Of a stretch of DNA of 64,000 bases, positions 38,193 to 47,505 are shown piece after piece. Source of the stretch: Cytobacillus gottheilii (GTDB lineage Bacteria; Bacillota; Bacilli; Bacillales; Cytobacillaceae). Location: assembly GCF_001636345.1 (NCBI RefSeq), contig NZ_KV440945.1, forward strand, positions 1,270,975 to 1,334,974, written 5' to 3'. The notes under the pieces were generated by a model. It worked only from the letters and a program-made list of their open reading frames with translations. It did no database searches and had not been told where the DNA came from. A program made the translations under genes and the position numbers. How positions within the stretch are numbered: position 1 is the stretch's first letter; each line of letters starts with the position of its first letter.

Positions 38193-38218
38193 AAGCAGGC
38201 GAGGGTGCCTGCTTTTTG
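38193..38218 (+). terminator. Terminator after ytcI
   Basis: AAGCAGGC / GCCTGCTT hairpin with T5. Confidence 0.75.
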
Positions 38219-38264
38219 TATGAGGGCATATTTTTACGTTGGCGGATATAAAGATTTATTTTGC

Positions 38265-38294
38265 TTGTCGGTCTTAAACAAGGTGTACTATACT
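38265..38294 (+). promoter_or_regulatory. Probable ytcJ promoter
   Basis: TTGTCG (38265), 18 bp, TATACT (38289-38294). Confidence 0.45.
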
Positions 38295-38326
38295 ATGTTC
38301 AAATTGATATTAAAGGAGCATGGACA

Positions 38327-39934
38327 ATGGGAACGCTTTGGCATGGGGGAAATATTTATACACTGCAGCAGGAAAATGAACAAGTAGAAGCCGTTTATAC
38401 AGACGGCGGCGTGATTATTGAGATAGGATCATACGATAAACTTTTGGAAAAGTACAAAAATAATCTTGATTTGATTGAAGATCTTAAGGGAGCGACCATG
38501 CTGCCGGGATTTGTTGATAGTCATATGCATTTAATTGGTCATGGTGAAAGGCTGATCAGACTTGATTTGTCAAAGTGTACATCCAAAGGAGATGTGCTTG
38601 CTGCTGTTAAGGAATATTCGCTGCAGTTCCCTGCTGGTGAGTGGATTGTTGGAGAAGGCTGGAATGAAAATTTATGGGAAGATCCTTCGCCAATCACTTC
38701 AGCGGAATTAGACAAAGTGGTACCAGATCATCCAGTTTTTCTTAAAAGGGTATGCCGTCATGCATTAACAGCTAATTCCTTAGCTTTAAAACTCGCAGGT
38801 GTCAGTGAAGCTACAGAGTGTCCTCCTGGGGGTGTAATTGAATTGGACAGTCGAGGTCAGCTCAACGGAATATTGAAGGACCAAGCACAGGACCTGCTTT
38901 TCTCAGCTGTACCTCCTGTAACAAAAGCGTACTTAAAAAAAGCACTCCAAGCTGCTATAACAGACGCTTATTCATTAGGTTTAACAGGATCGCACACAGA
39001 AGATCTCAATTATTACAATGGATTTGGACATACATATGAAGCAATAAAAGAAGTCATTGAAGAGGATCAATATAACTATCGGGCACATTTGCTTGTTCAT
39101 CACGAAGTTGTAGACAGCATGATTGCCAGTGGACAGCATTTTATGAGCGGTACAGAATGGGTTGAGTTTGGAGCCATGAAAATTTTTGCAGATGGTGCTT
39201 TAGGAGGGCGTACAGCATTGCTTAGCCATCCATACGCAGATGATGAAACTACTTCTGGAGTGGCCATCTTTTCTCAGGAACAGCTTGATGAGCTCGTGAG
39301 TAAAGCACGGGAGTATAACTTGCCTGTAGCGGTTCATGCCATAGGCGATCTTGCCTTTGAAATGGTCGTGAACTCCATTGAAAAATATCCTTTAATTGGG
39401 AAAGGGAGAGACCGTCTCATTCATGCGCAAATATTGCGTAAGGAGCTGATCGACCGCATCAAAAACCTCCCGCTTATTCTTGATATTCAGCCGCGCTTTG
39501 TTGCTTCTGATTTCCCTTGGGTCGTGGAGCGTGTCGGTCAGGAATATATGAATTATTGCTATGCGTGGAAAACATTATTGGATGAAGGTCTCCATTGTGC
39601 AGGCGGCTCTGATGCGCCAATAGAACCTGTTGATCCGCGGCTTGGCATCCATGCAGCGGTAACGAGAACCAATATTGACAGCAGCGATTGTACGGTTTAT
39701 AACGAAGAAGAAAGACTTACTGTGTATGAAGCGGTATCTCTTTTTACAAAAGGAAGCGCATATGCGATTTCACATGAACATGACCGAGGCGTCATTAAAA
39801 AAGGAAATCTTGCTGACTTTACCATCCTGGAAGAAAATATATTTACGATTGCTCCGGAAGCGATTGCTTCCATCCCTGTAAAACAAACCGTCATTGGCGG
39901 CAAAACTGTGTACCGGAATGAGATTGGGAAATAA
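38327..39934 (+). CDS. ytcJ: YtcJ-type amidohydrolase
   Basis: 535 aa, amidohydrolase_3 (exoenzyme-regulatory AepA-like) family TIM-barrel metallohydrolase. Metal motif VDSHMHLIGHG, further HALTANS, MKIFADGALGGRT, and GGSDAPIEP. Physiological substrate unknown. AAGGAG 8 nt before ATG at 38327 fixes the start 22 codons inside the longest frame. Confidence 0.87.
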   Translation: MGTLWHGGNIYTLQQENEQVEAVYTDGGVIIEIGSYDKLLEKYKNNLDLIEDLKGATMLPGFVDSHMHLIGHGERLIRLDLSKCTSKGDVLAAVKEYSLQFPAGEWIVGEGWNENLWEDPSPITSAELDKVVPDHPVFLKRVCRHALTANSLALKLAGVSEATECPPGGVIELDSRGQLNGILKDQAQDLLFSAVPPVTKAYLKKALQAAITDAYSLGLTGSHTEDLNYYNGFGHTYEAIKEVIEEDQYNYRAHLLVHHEVVDSMIASGQHFMSGTEWVEFGAMKIFADGALGGRTALLSHPYADDETTSGVAIFSQEQLDELVSKAREYNLPVAVHAIGDLAFEMVVNSIEKYPLIGKGRDRLIHAQILRKELIDRIKNLPLILDIQPRFVASDFPWVVERVGQEYMNYCYAWKTLLDEGLHCAGGSDAPIEPVDPRLGIHAAVTRTNIDSSDCTVYNEEERLTVYEAVSLFTKGSAYAISHEHDRGVIKKGNLADFTILEENIFTIAPEAIASIPVKQTVIGGKTVYRNEIGK

Positions 39935-39950
39935 ATATTTTAAGCAACTT

Positions 39951-40032
39951 TACCGAATGATTAGAAATTTTATCTTTCTAACGATTCGGTTTTTTTAGTG
40001 TGTATAAATATGAGTGAAATGAAGCGGCGGGC
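39951..40032 (+). repeat. Dispersed hairpin element, copy B (terminates ytcJ)
   Basis: ACCGAAT..TTAGAAA / TTTCTAA..ATTCGGT hairpin with T7, followed by ATATGAGTGAAATGAAGCGG. Same outer stem and 3-prime block as copies A (14224) and C (53650) but a different inner arm. Confidence 0.7.
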
Positions 40033-40085
40033 AAAACGAATTTGGTTGATAGAGTTAATTTTTAATAAAGATTGATAAAAATATA

Positions 40086-40115
40086 TTGCAAGTCTTTTTA
40101 ACAGGTGTCTATAAT
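40086..40115 (+). promoter_or_regulatory. rarD promoter
   Basis: TTGCAA (40086-40091), 18 bp, TATAAT (40110-40115). Confidence 0.6.
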
Positions 40116-40153
40116 AGTGATATTTCGAAATCAGAAAGAATTGAGGATGGAAG

Positions 40154-41086
40154 ATGGGACAAAACGATATTAAAAACGGCGCACTGTATGCTGGATTCTC
40201 ATATTTATTGTGGGGGATTCTGCCAATCTACTGGAAACTCATTCATCATGTCAATTCAGATGAAATATTGGCAAATCGGATCTTATGGAGTTTCATATTC
40301 ATGATTTTCATTTTAGTATTTAGCCGAAAATGGGCACCATTTTTACAAACACTAAAAGGCTTAAAGGCAAATAAAAAGCAGGCTGCCGCCCTTGTAATAG
40401 CATCTGTTTTAATTAGCTGCAACTGGTTTGTTTATATTTGGGCAGTGAATGCTGACCGGATGATTGAAGCAAGTCTTGGTTATTATATTAATCCTCTTGT
40501 AAGTGTTTTGCTTGGAATGCTTGTCTTTAAAGAGCGGCTTGGAATTATGCAATATATATCTTTTATATTGGCCTTAGCTGGCGTGCTTATATTAAGCATT
40601 TCTTACGGCCAGGTTCCGTGGGCATCTCTATTGCTTGCTTTTTCTTTTGGCTTTTATGGCCTTGCGAAAAAGCTGATTACCGTTGAACCGGCGATTGGGT
40701 TAACATTAGAAACATTAGTCGTTGCACCATTTGCCTTAATCTATTTAATTATTTTATATTCAAATCAATCATTGGCTCTTTTTCACTCGTCAGCAGGAAC
40801 AGATTTATTGCTGCTTGGAGCAGGGATTGCAACAGCCATTCCTCTTCTGCTTTTTGCAAAAGGAGCACAGAAGATCCCTTTATCCATGCTAGGATTTTTA
40901 CAGTATATTGCGCCAACTATTACCCTAATTTTAGGGGTGTTTGTTTATGGTGAAGCATTTTCATCGGTAGACCTCCTGGCTTTCCTATTTATTTGGAGTG
41001 CACTGACCGTTTACTCTCTTTCTAAAACGAAGATATATGTACATTGGCAGGAGAAGAGGAAAGAACGAAAGAAAATAGCTGTTTAA
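40154..41086 (+). CDS. rarD: RarD-family EamA transporter
   Basis: 310 aa, ten membrane segments in two EamA halves (start NGALYAGFSYLLWGILPIYWKL, then SCNWFVYIWAVN). Drug/metabolite transporter superfamily; E. coli RarD was linked to chloramphenicol sensitivity, but the real substrate is unknown. Basic C-terminal tail on the cytoplasmic side. RBS GAGGATGG. Its terminator is the insertion point of two group II introns. Confidence 0.88.
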   Translation: MGQNDIKNGALYAGFSYLLWGILPIYWKLIHHVNSDEILANRILWSFIFMIFILVFSRKWAPFLQTLKGLKANKKQAAALVIASVLISCNWFVYIWAVNADRMIEASLGYYINPLVSVLLGMLVFKERLGIMQYISFILALAGVLILSISYGQVPWASLLLAFSFGFYGLAKKLITVEPAIGLTLETLVVAPFALIYLIILYSNQSLALFHSSAGTDLLLLGAGIATAIPLLLFAKGAQKIPLSMLGFLQYIAPTITLILGVFVYGEAFSSVDLLAFLFIWSALTVYSLSKTKIYVHWQEKRKERKKIAV

Positions 41087-41095
41087 TGTAATTGC

Positions 41096-41130
41096 AAAAG
41101 TGCCAGGTCTCTTTGACCTGGCACTTTTCT
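41096..41130. terminator. rarD terminator, target site of the introns
   Basis: AAAAGTGCCAGGTC / GACCTGGCACTTTT hairpin. The first intron begins two bases after its T-run. The left A-run means it could once also have ended nadF from the other strand. Confidence 0.88.
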
Positions 41131-41131
41131 A

Positions 41132-43019
41132 GTGCGCCCGGCATGGGTGCAATCTATAGGGTGCAAGTCCCGAGCCACGAAGGCAGTAGTAGTGGTTAGC
41201 TTAACGCAAGGGTGTCCGCGGCGACGCGGAATCTGAAGGAAGCGAGCGGCAAACCTCCGGTCTGAGGAACACGAACTTCATACAAGGCTAGGTACCATTG
41301 GATGAGTTTGCTAGACAAAACAAAGTCCTTACTGCCGAAGGTGGTACAGAGTAAATGGAGCAGATAGATGGAGGGAAAGATTGTACTCTTACCCGGGGAG
41401 GTCTGGTTGGTACGCCAAGTACACTTGGTAACCTATCTAGAAATAGATAGCTGAACAACCAGAAGTCAGCAGAGGTCATAGTACCTTACCTACTCGAGAC
41501 GGTAAGGGAAGGACTGAACAATTAGGAAGAACGAGAACTAGGCATACAATTCCTGTGTAGAAGCAGACAATCCGAAAGGACTTACTTGAAGGAGGAAGTG
41601 GTGAATCCACAGGGGACTTCATGAGGGTGGAGCAGGAATAACATAATTAGACTTCTACGTTCACGTCGAAAGGAAATATCACATGTTAATGAATCTGATT
41701 CTGTCACGGGAAAACTTAATAGAAGCACTTAAACGTGTGGAGAAGAACAAAGGAAGTCACGGCATAGATGGGAATGTCCGTAAAATCCCTACGAAGACAT
41801 CTCTATGAAAACTGGGACACCCTATGTGACTCTTTAAGGAAGGGTACCTATCAGCCTAACCCAGTCCGTCGAGTCGAAATCCCGAAACCGAACGGTGGAT
41901 TAAGATTACTAGGAATACCGACCGTGACAGACCGGTTCATTCAACAGGCAATTGCCCAAGTTCTAACCACACTTTTTGACCCAATCTTCTCAGAACATAG
42001 TTATGGGTTCAGGCCAAGCCGAAGAGGCCATGACGCTGTTCGTAAAGCAAGGGGATACATAAGCGAAGGTTATAGATGGGTGATTGATATGGACTTGGAG
42101 AAGTTCTTTGACAAAGTGAATCATGATAAGTTGATGGGGATATTGGCAAGCAGAATCCAAGACCGATTGGTCTTGAAATTAATACGGAAATATCTCCAAG
42201 CAGGAATCATGATAAATGGTGTAGTCTACGATGCAGAAGAAGGAACACCACAAGGAGGTCCCCTGAGCCCTCTTCTTTCGAATATCCTTTTGGATAAGCT
42301 TGATAAAGAGTTAGAAAGGAGAGGTCACAAGTTTGTCCGCTACGCCGATGATTGTAATATCTACATGAAATCGAAGAAAGCTGGAGAATGTGTGATGAAC
42401 TCGATTACATGTTTTATTGAGCAGAAACTAAAGCTCAAAGTGAACAGGGATAAAACAGCGGTTGACCGCCCGTGGAAACGAAAGTTCCTTGGCTTTAGCT
42501 TTACGATTAATAAGAAACCGAAGGTTCGAATAGCCAACGAAAGTATTAAAAGGCTTAAAGCTAAAATACGAGAGTTAACCTCCCGTTCCAAATCCATTTC
42601 CATGGAAGTTAGAATTGAGAAACTAAATCAATATCTAACGGGATGGTGTGGATATTTTGCATTAGCCGATACACCAAGCAAATTTAAAGAATTTGATGAG
42701 TGGATTAGGAGAAGACTTCGTATGATTGAATGGAAACAATGGAAGAATCCGGGGACAAGAGTAAGAAAACTCAAGGGCTTAGGTGTTCCAGACCAAAAGG
42801 CATACGAATGGGGAAACTCCAGAAAGAGATATTGGAGAATAGCCTCTAGTCCGGTTCTAAACAAAACCCTCAATAACTCTTATTGGAGTAATCAAGGGCT
42901 CAAAAGTCTATATCAAAGATATGAATTTCTACGTCAAACTTAATTGAACCGCCGTATACCGAACGGTACGTACGGTGGTGTGAGAGGTCGGGGGTTAGTC
43001 ACCCCCTCCTACTCGATTT
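41132..43019 (+). mobile_element. Group II intron 1 (class C type)
   Basis: 5-prime end GTGCGCCCGGCATGGGTGC at 41132; structured domains I-IV to about 41680; reverse transcriptase frame in domain IV; domain V at 42949-42978 (CCGCCGTA / TACGGTGG); domain VI hairpin at about 42982-43013 ending ACTCGATTT. Right boundary uncertain by about 3 bases. Its place directly behind a terminator hairpin and the lack of an endonuclease domain are class C features. Confidence 0.85.
41683..42943 (+). pseudogene. Intron 1 reverse transcriptase/maturase, frameshifted near the N-terminus
   Basis: From ATG 41683 the frame reads MLMNLILSRENLIEALKR...SHGIDG and then runs to a stop at about 41810. The matching continuation MSVKSLRRHLYENWD lies in the +1 frame, open from 41768 to 42943. 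Comparison with the second intron shows the break at GGG 41770-41772, where one G appears to be extra. Otherwise all parts remain: RT motifs IDMDLEKFFDKVNHD, EGTPQGGPLSPLLSN, RYADD, and the maturase region; no HNH endonuclease. Inactive unless frameshifted or a sequencing error. Confidence 0.8.
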
Positions 43020-44909
43020 GTGTGCCCGGCATGGGTGCAGGCTCTAGGGTGCGAGTCCCGAACGGCGAAGGCAGTAGTAGCCGTAGCTTAAGACAAGGAT
43101 ATGCGGGGTGACCCTCCTATCTGAAGGAAGTCGGCGGCAAACTTCCGCTCTGAGGAACACGAATCTCATATGAGGCTAGATGACATTGGGTGAGTCTGCA
43201 ATACAAGACAAAGTCTATACTGCCAAAGGTGTCACATAGTAAATGAGGCGGAGACATGGAAGGAAAGTCTGTACTCTGACCCGGGGAGAACCTGTCGATA
43301 TGCCGTACTCATGCGGTAAGCCTATCCGTGAGGATAAGTTGAACGACAGGCGTCAGTAGAAGCCATAGTACTTATTCGCTTAAGAGGATAAGGAAGGGCT
43401 GAACCGGTTATGGAAAATAGGAACTAGGCGTATCTTTCCATTCGATGAAACAGAAAACATAGTACCTGTTTAATGAAAGAAACGGTGAATCCGCGGGGGT
43501 CATTAAACAGGGTGGAGAATGAAAAGGACACCAACAGAACACCTATATACGCGGGAGGTTATATCAATGTTAATGGAACGAAGCATGTCACGGGAAAACC
43601 TACTTAATGCGATTAAAAGAGTAGAAAAGAATAAGGGAAAACATGGAGTGGACGAAATGCCCGTCACTGCTCTTCGTGGACATATTATGCTCAACTGGAG
43701 CGAACTGCGAAAAGCCCTCTTCGAGGGAACCTATAGCCCATCCCCCGTCCGTCGAGTCGAAATCCCGAAACCAGACGGCAAAGGGAAGAGGAAACTGGGA
43801 ATCCCAACCGTGACAGACCGTTTCATTCAACAAGCAATCACCCAAGTGCTTACCAGAATGTATGACCCTAGGTTCGCTGAATGTAGCGTCGGCTTTCGCC
43901 CTAACAGGCGAGCGCACCAGGCTGTTAAATTAGCCCAAAGCTATATAGAAGAGGGTTATCGATGGGTAGTCGACATTGACCCTGAAAAGTTCTTTGACAA
44001 GGTTAACCACGATAGATTAATGAGTAAATTAGCGATGAGGATAAAGGATAATACTCTCCTCAAACTAATAAGACGGTTCTTAACCTCTGGGGTTATGGAA
44101 GGCGGACTTGTCAGTCCTAACCTTGAGGGGACACCGCAAGGTGGACCTTTAAGCCCTTTACTTTCGAATATTGTGTTGGATGAACTGGATAAAGAACTGG
44201 AGCGCAGAGGACATCGCTTTGTCCGCTACGCCGATGATTGTAATATCTATGTGAAATCTAAAAGCGCTGGAGAAAGAGTTATGAAGGCAATGACCCATTT
44301 TATCGAGAGGTATCTTAAACTGGAGGTTAACAAGGATAAAAGTGCTGTAGACCGCCCCTGGAAAAGGAAATTTCTTGGGTTCAGTTTTACAAGTAATCTA
44401 AAACCGAAGGTGAGAATATCTCCCCAATCAGTTAAACGGTTTAAAGATAAAATAAGAAAGCTTACAAGCAGACGAAGGTCAATTGCCATGGAAGATAGGA
44501 TTCATAACCTTAACCAATATCTAGTGGGATGGGTTAATTATTATCATTTAGCAGATACCCGTTCAGTAATCGCAAAACTCGAAGGATGGCTTACTCGAAG
44601 GTTAAGAATGATTCGATGGAAGGAATGGAAACTTCCCCAAACGAAGGTCAAGAAACTTATTAAACTAGGGGTTTCGAAAGGGAAAGCATATGAATGGGGA
44701 AATACAAGAAAGGCTGATTGGAGGATATCCAAAAGTCCAATTCTTCATAAAACATTAGGGAACGCCTACTGGCTTTCCCTTGGGTTAAAAAGTATTTCTG
44801 CTAGATATGACTTACAGCGTTCGACTTAATCGGAACCGCCGTATACGGAACCGTACGTACGGTGGTGTGAGAGGGATAAATGGAGGTTAATCGCCTCCCC
44901 CTATCTCAA
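43020..44909 (+). mobile_element. Group II intron 2 (class C type), tandem to intron 1
   Basis: Starts GTGTGCCCGGCATGGGTGC at 43020 right after intron 1. Leader domains show clear similarity to intron 1 but many differences, so it is a related, not identical, element. Domain V 44836-44866, domain VI about 44868-44907, end at ...CTCAAT. The 3-prime end touches the nadF stop codon (44910-44912). Confidence 0.85.
43567..44829 (+). CDS. ltrA: Group II intron reverse transcriptase/maturase (intact)
   Basis: 420 aa, start ATG 43567 behind GGGAGGT (8 nt). Reverse transcriptase domain with GIPTVTDRFIQQ, VDIDPEKFFDKVNHD, EGTPQGGPLSPLLSN and RYADDCNIY, then maturase X domain (KRKFLGFSF, LNQYLVGWVNYY). 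It has no endonuclease domain, as in class C. Promotes splicing and mobility of its own intron and could act on intron 1 in trans. In the first catalytic block a Pro replaces the usual Leu (DPEKFF). Confidence 0.93.
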   Translation: MLMERSMSRENLLNAIKRVEKNKGKHGVDEMPVTALRGHIMLNWSELRKALFEGTYSPSPVRRVEIPKPDGKGKRKLGIPTVTDRFIQQAITQVLTRMYDPRFAECSVGFRPNRRAHQAVKLAQSYIEEGYRWVVDIDPEKFFDKVNHDRLMSKLAMRIKDNTLLKLIRRFLTSGVMEGGLVSPNLEGTPQGGPLSPLLSNIVLDELDKELERRGHRFVRYADDCNIYVKSKSAGERVMKAMTHFIERYLKLEVNKDKSAVDRPWKRKFLGFSFTSNLKPKVRISPQSVKRFKDKIRKLTSRRRSIAMEDRIHNLNQYLVGWVNYYHLADTRSVIAKLEGWLTRRLRMIRWKEWKLPQTKVKKLIKLGVSKGKAYEWGNTRKADWRISKSPILHKTLGNAYWLSLGLKSISARYDLQRST

Positions 44910-45713
44910 TTATGATAAGAACGTTCTTTTTACTTTCTCCCAGAAGGAGTTGTCTTTTAGTTTAACGGTTTTTATTTCCTTGCCGCTTAGTTTTACGTCA
45001 ATTTTTTGTACATGCTGAACACTCATTGCTTCGTTGTCCATGGCCATCACAGGATGGTCATTACCGTCCTGAATCACGTTTAAGGTAAGTCTGCGATTTT
45101 CACTCAGGATAAAAGAAGAGCCGAGTGTACGATACGTATTGTTGTTAAGTGAAGCAAGTTCGCTTACTTGCAGACAAGGAATCATCGGATCTACGACTGC
45201 ACCAGTTACAGATTTATTGTAAGCAGTACTGCCTGTAGGCGTAGATACAATCATGCCATCTCCTCTGAATGTTTCAAAATGAAGATCATCAATCAGCACG
45301 TCCATCGCAAAGGTTTTAACAATGGAAGAGCGAATGGTATATTCATTCAAACAGTAAAAGGATGCCTCATCATCAACCGAAACTTCAATAGTCGGGTAGC
45401 GGCGAACCTCAATATTTTCACTTTGCGCGGCCTCTATCATTTTGTCTATATCGTCTATTTGGAAATCACAATACATGCTCAAGCTTCCAGTTGTTGAAAT
45501 ACCTGCATAAAGGCAATCATCTCTAAAACCTGTTTTTCTCACAGCTTGTAAGAACGATCCGTCCCCGCCAATACTGACAATAATATTAGCGTCGGCAGGC
45601 TCACTTAAAACATGAAAACCATTCTCTTTTGCCAAATCGTAAAGAGGTTGAACCATCTCTAATGTCTTCGAATCCTGCTTATGGTAGAAATACATATTAC
45701 GGCGAGCTGTCAT
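44910..45713 (-). CDS. nadF: NadF (PpnK2), NAD kinase
   Basis: 267 aa. Phosphorylates NAD to NADP. GGDG motif in SIGGDGSFLQAV, NE/D-type residues in CLNEYTIRSS, and TPTGSTAYNKS. Two adjacent ATGs; GGAGG spacing (7 nt) favours the one at 45713. Its stop codon abuts the end of intron 2, so its own terminator has been displaced and transcription probably continues antisense into the intron. Confidence 0.94.
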   Translation of the reverse strand: MTARRNMYFYHKQDSKTLEMVQPLYDLAKENGFHVLSEPADANIIVSIGGDGSFLQAVRKTGFRDDCLYAGISTTGSLSMYCDFQIDDIDKMIEAAQSENIEVRRYPTIEVSVDDEASFYCLNEYTIRSSIVKTFAMDVLIDDLHFETFRGDGMIVSTPTGSTAYNKSVTGAVVDPMIPCLQVSELASLNNNTYRTLGSSFILSENRRLTLNVIQDGNDHPVMAMDNEAMSVQHVQKIDVKLSGKEIKTVKLKDNSFWEKVKRTFLS

Positions 45714-45812
45714 CATTATTCCTCCAGACTAGTATAAATAGAGTAGTGATTCTTTTACTAAGTAAACCTTATTTTGTTATCATAGTGTTGTCATTTCCAG
45801 TTTACATGTTTT

Positions 45813-45840
45813 TGAAACATTTTTAAAGTTTCGTTCGTAT
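45813..45840 (+). promoter_or_regulatory. Sigma-W-type promoter of sppA
   Basis: TGAAAC (45813-45818), 17 bp, CGTAT (45836-45840). B. subtilis sppA is in the sigma-W envelope-stress regulon, so the match is meaningful. Confidence 0.7.
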
Positions 45841-45874
45841 GAGTTACTAGCTATTAAAAGGGAGGTTTTTATGT

Positions 45875-46879
45875 ATGAATGGAAAACGCTGGGCAGCTAT
45901 AGGTATTGCAGTGTTTCTTTTTGGCTTTTCCGTCGTCAGCAGTTTATTGTTCACGTTTAGAGATGCAGAGAGCTCTTTGGCAGAGATGTTCACTTCTGCT
46001 TCAGATCCATTTGCTGAAGAAGTGATCGAAGAAGGCAATGCAATGAATAAAATTGCGGTGTTAAATTTGAATGGGACGATTCAGGATACAGGTGAAGCAG
46101 GCTCTTTATTGGGGGCAACAGGTTATAATCATCAATCATTTATGAAAAAGCTGGATTTTGTGAAAGAGGATAACAGCGTAGAGGGAATTATTCTTCGTGT
46201 GAATACCCCAGGCGGCGGTGTTGTGGAAAGTGCAGAAATCCATGACAAGATCGTTGAAATTCAGGAAGAAACAGAAAAACCGGTATACATATCAATGGGA
46301 TCTATGGCTGCTTCTGGCGGATATTACATTTCTGCTCCTGCAGATAAGATCTTTGCCAGTGCAGAAACAATGACAGGTTCTTTAGGTGTTATCATGCAAG
46401 GCTATAATTTCTCGGGACTTGCTGAAAACCTTGGAGTGGATTTCGTCACAATCAAAAGCGGGGAATATAAGGACATTATGAGTTCCACAAGAGAAATGAC
46501 CGAAGCGGAACGGAGCATATTGCAGGATATGATTGATAACTCCTATGATGGCTTTGTAAAAGTAATCTCAGAAGGACGTGAGATGACAGAAGCAGAGGTC
46601 AGGGAGATTGCGGATGGAAGAATTTATGATGGCCGTCAAGCACTTGAATTAAATTTAATCGATGGATTTGGCTATCTCGATGATGTTATACAGCAGATGG
46701 AAGATGATTATGATCTAGGCGGGGCGCAAGTTGTTCAATATGCTGATAACGTTGGCTTTGGCTCTTTGTTAAGCATGGGAGTGCAAAAGTTTGCTGGTCC
46801 TGAGACAGAAATGGCGGGCCTTGTGAATCTATTATCGCATACTCACTCACCACGCCTCATGTACTTATATGCTGAATAG
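45875..46879 (+). CDS. sppA: SppA, signal peptide peptidase
   Basis: 334 aa membrane-anchored serine protease (N-terminal helix about 7-27). Ser/Lys dyad at Ser147 (SMAASGGYY) and Lys199 (SGEYKDIM), the same numbers as in B. subtilis SppA. Degrades remnant signal peptides and protects against some membrane-active peptides. RBS GGGAGG; an out-of-frame ATG lies 4 nt upstream of the true start. Followed at 11 nt by its regulator sppI. Confidence 0.95.
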   Translation: MNGKRWAAIGIAVFLFGFSVVSSLLFTFRDAESSLAEMFTSASDPFAEEVIEEGNAMNKIAVLNLNGTIQDTGEAGSLLGATGYNHQSFMKKLDFVKEDNSVEGIILRVNTPGGGVVESAEIHDKIVEIQEETEKPVYISMGSMAASGGYYISAPADKIFASAETMTGSLGVIMQGYNFSGLAENLGVDFVTIKSGEYKDIMSSTREMTEAERSILQDMIDNSYDGFVKVISEGREMTEAEVREIADGRIYDGRQALELNLIDGFGYLDDVIQQMEDDYDLGGAQVVQYADNVGFGSLLSMGVQKFAGPETEMAGLVNLLSHTHSPRLMYLYAE

Positions 46880-46890
46880 GAGGTGTTCTC

Positions 46891-47427
46891 ATGACTGATG
46901 ACAAACGTTTGGATGCAGAACTTGAAAAAAATGAAATACATGCTCAAACAGATGAGTATCCTTCAGCAGATGAAAGCACGCACTCTTCTGCCATGGCAAT
47001 TCAGCAAACTGGTCACATACGATTTGCCGGATTTTGGATGCGGTTTTGGGCGTACTTAGCCGATATAATCGTAATAGGGAGCATTGATCGTCTCTTAATT
47101 AATCCGCTATTTAGATTGCTGGATTTACCTCTATATGAAACAGGGCTATTTTCAATGATGACCATTGCAACAGCGCTGACCTTTTACTTATATTTTGTCC
47201 TTATGACCAAGTTTTTCGGTCAGACATTAGGAAAAATGATTTTTGGTTTAAAGGTAGTTCAGTTAAATGGAGAAAAACTATCATGGAATACGGTTCTCTT
47301 TAGAGAATGGATTGGCCGTTTCATTTCTGGATATATCATTGTGTTATATGTCATCGTAGCTTTTCTGCCAAAAAAACAAGGATTACATGATCTTTTCGTC
47401 GATACAACAGTGGTACATGAAAAATAA
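46891..47427 (+). CDS. sppI: SppI (YteJ), RDD-family inhibitor partner of SppA
   Basis: 178 aa. Hydrophilic acidic N-terminus (about 1-45) then an RDD domain with three membrane helices (FAGFWMRFWAYLADIIVIGSID; QTLGKMIFGLKVV). In B. subtilis YteJ/SppI inhibits SppA and the pair contributes to lantibiotic resistance. Same transcript as sppA. Confidence 0.9.
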   Translation: MTDDKRLDAELEKNEIHAQTDEYPSADESTHSSAMAIQQTGHIRFAGFWMRFWAYLADIIVIGSIDRLLINPLFRLLDLPLYETGLFSMMTIATALTFYLYFVLMTKFFGQTLGKMIFGLKVVQLNGEKLSWNTVLFREWIGRFISGYIIVLYVIVAFLPKKQGLHDLFVDTTVVHEK

Positions 47428-47433
47428 GATGAC

Positions 47434-47472
47434 AAAACCTGCTGGTGATTATACCCAGCAGGTTTATTTTTG
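47434..47472 (+). terminator. Terminator after sppI
   Basis: AAACCTGCTGG / CCAGCAGGTTT hairpin followed by ATTTTTG. Confidence 0.7.
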
Positions 47473-47505
47473 CCTGAATTTGGCCATACTTGCGGCTGAA
47501 AGGCT

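Noticed and set aside
41132..44909. Possible retron or diversity-generating retroelement because of two reverse transcriptases
   Set aside because: Both have group II intron ends (GTGYG), domain V/VI hairpins and maturase X domains; no msr/msd, template repeat or variable repeat is visible.
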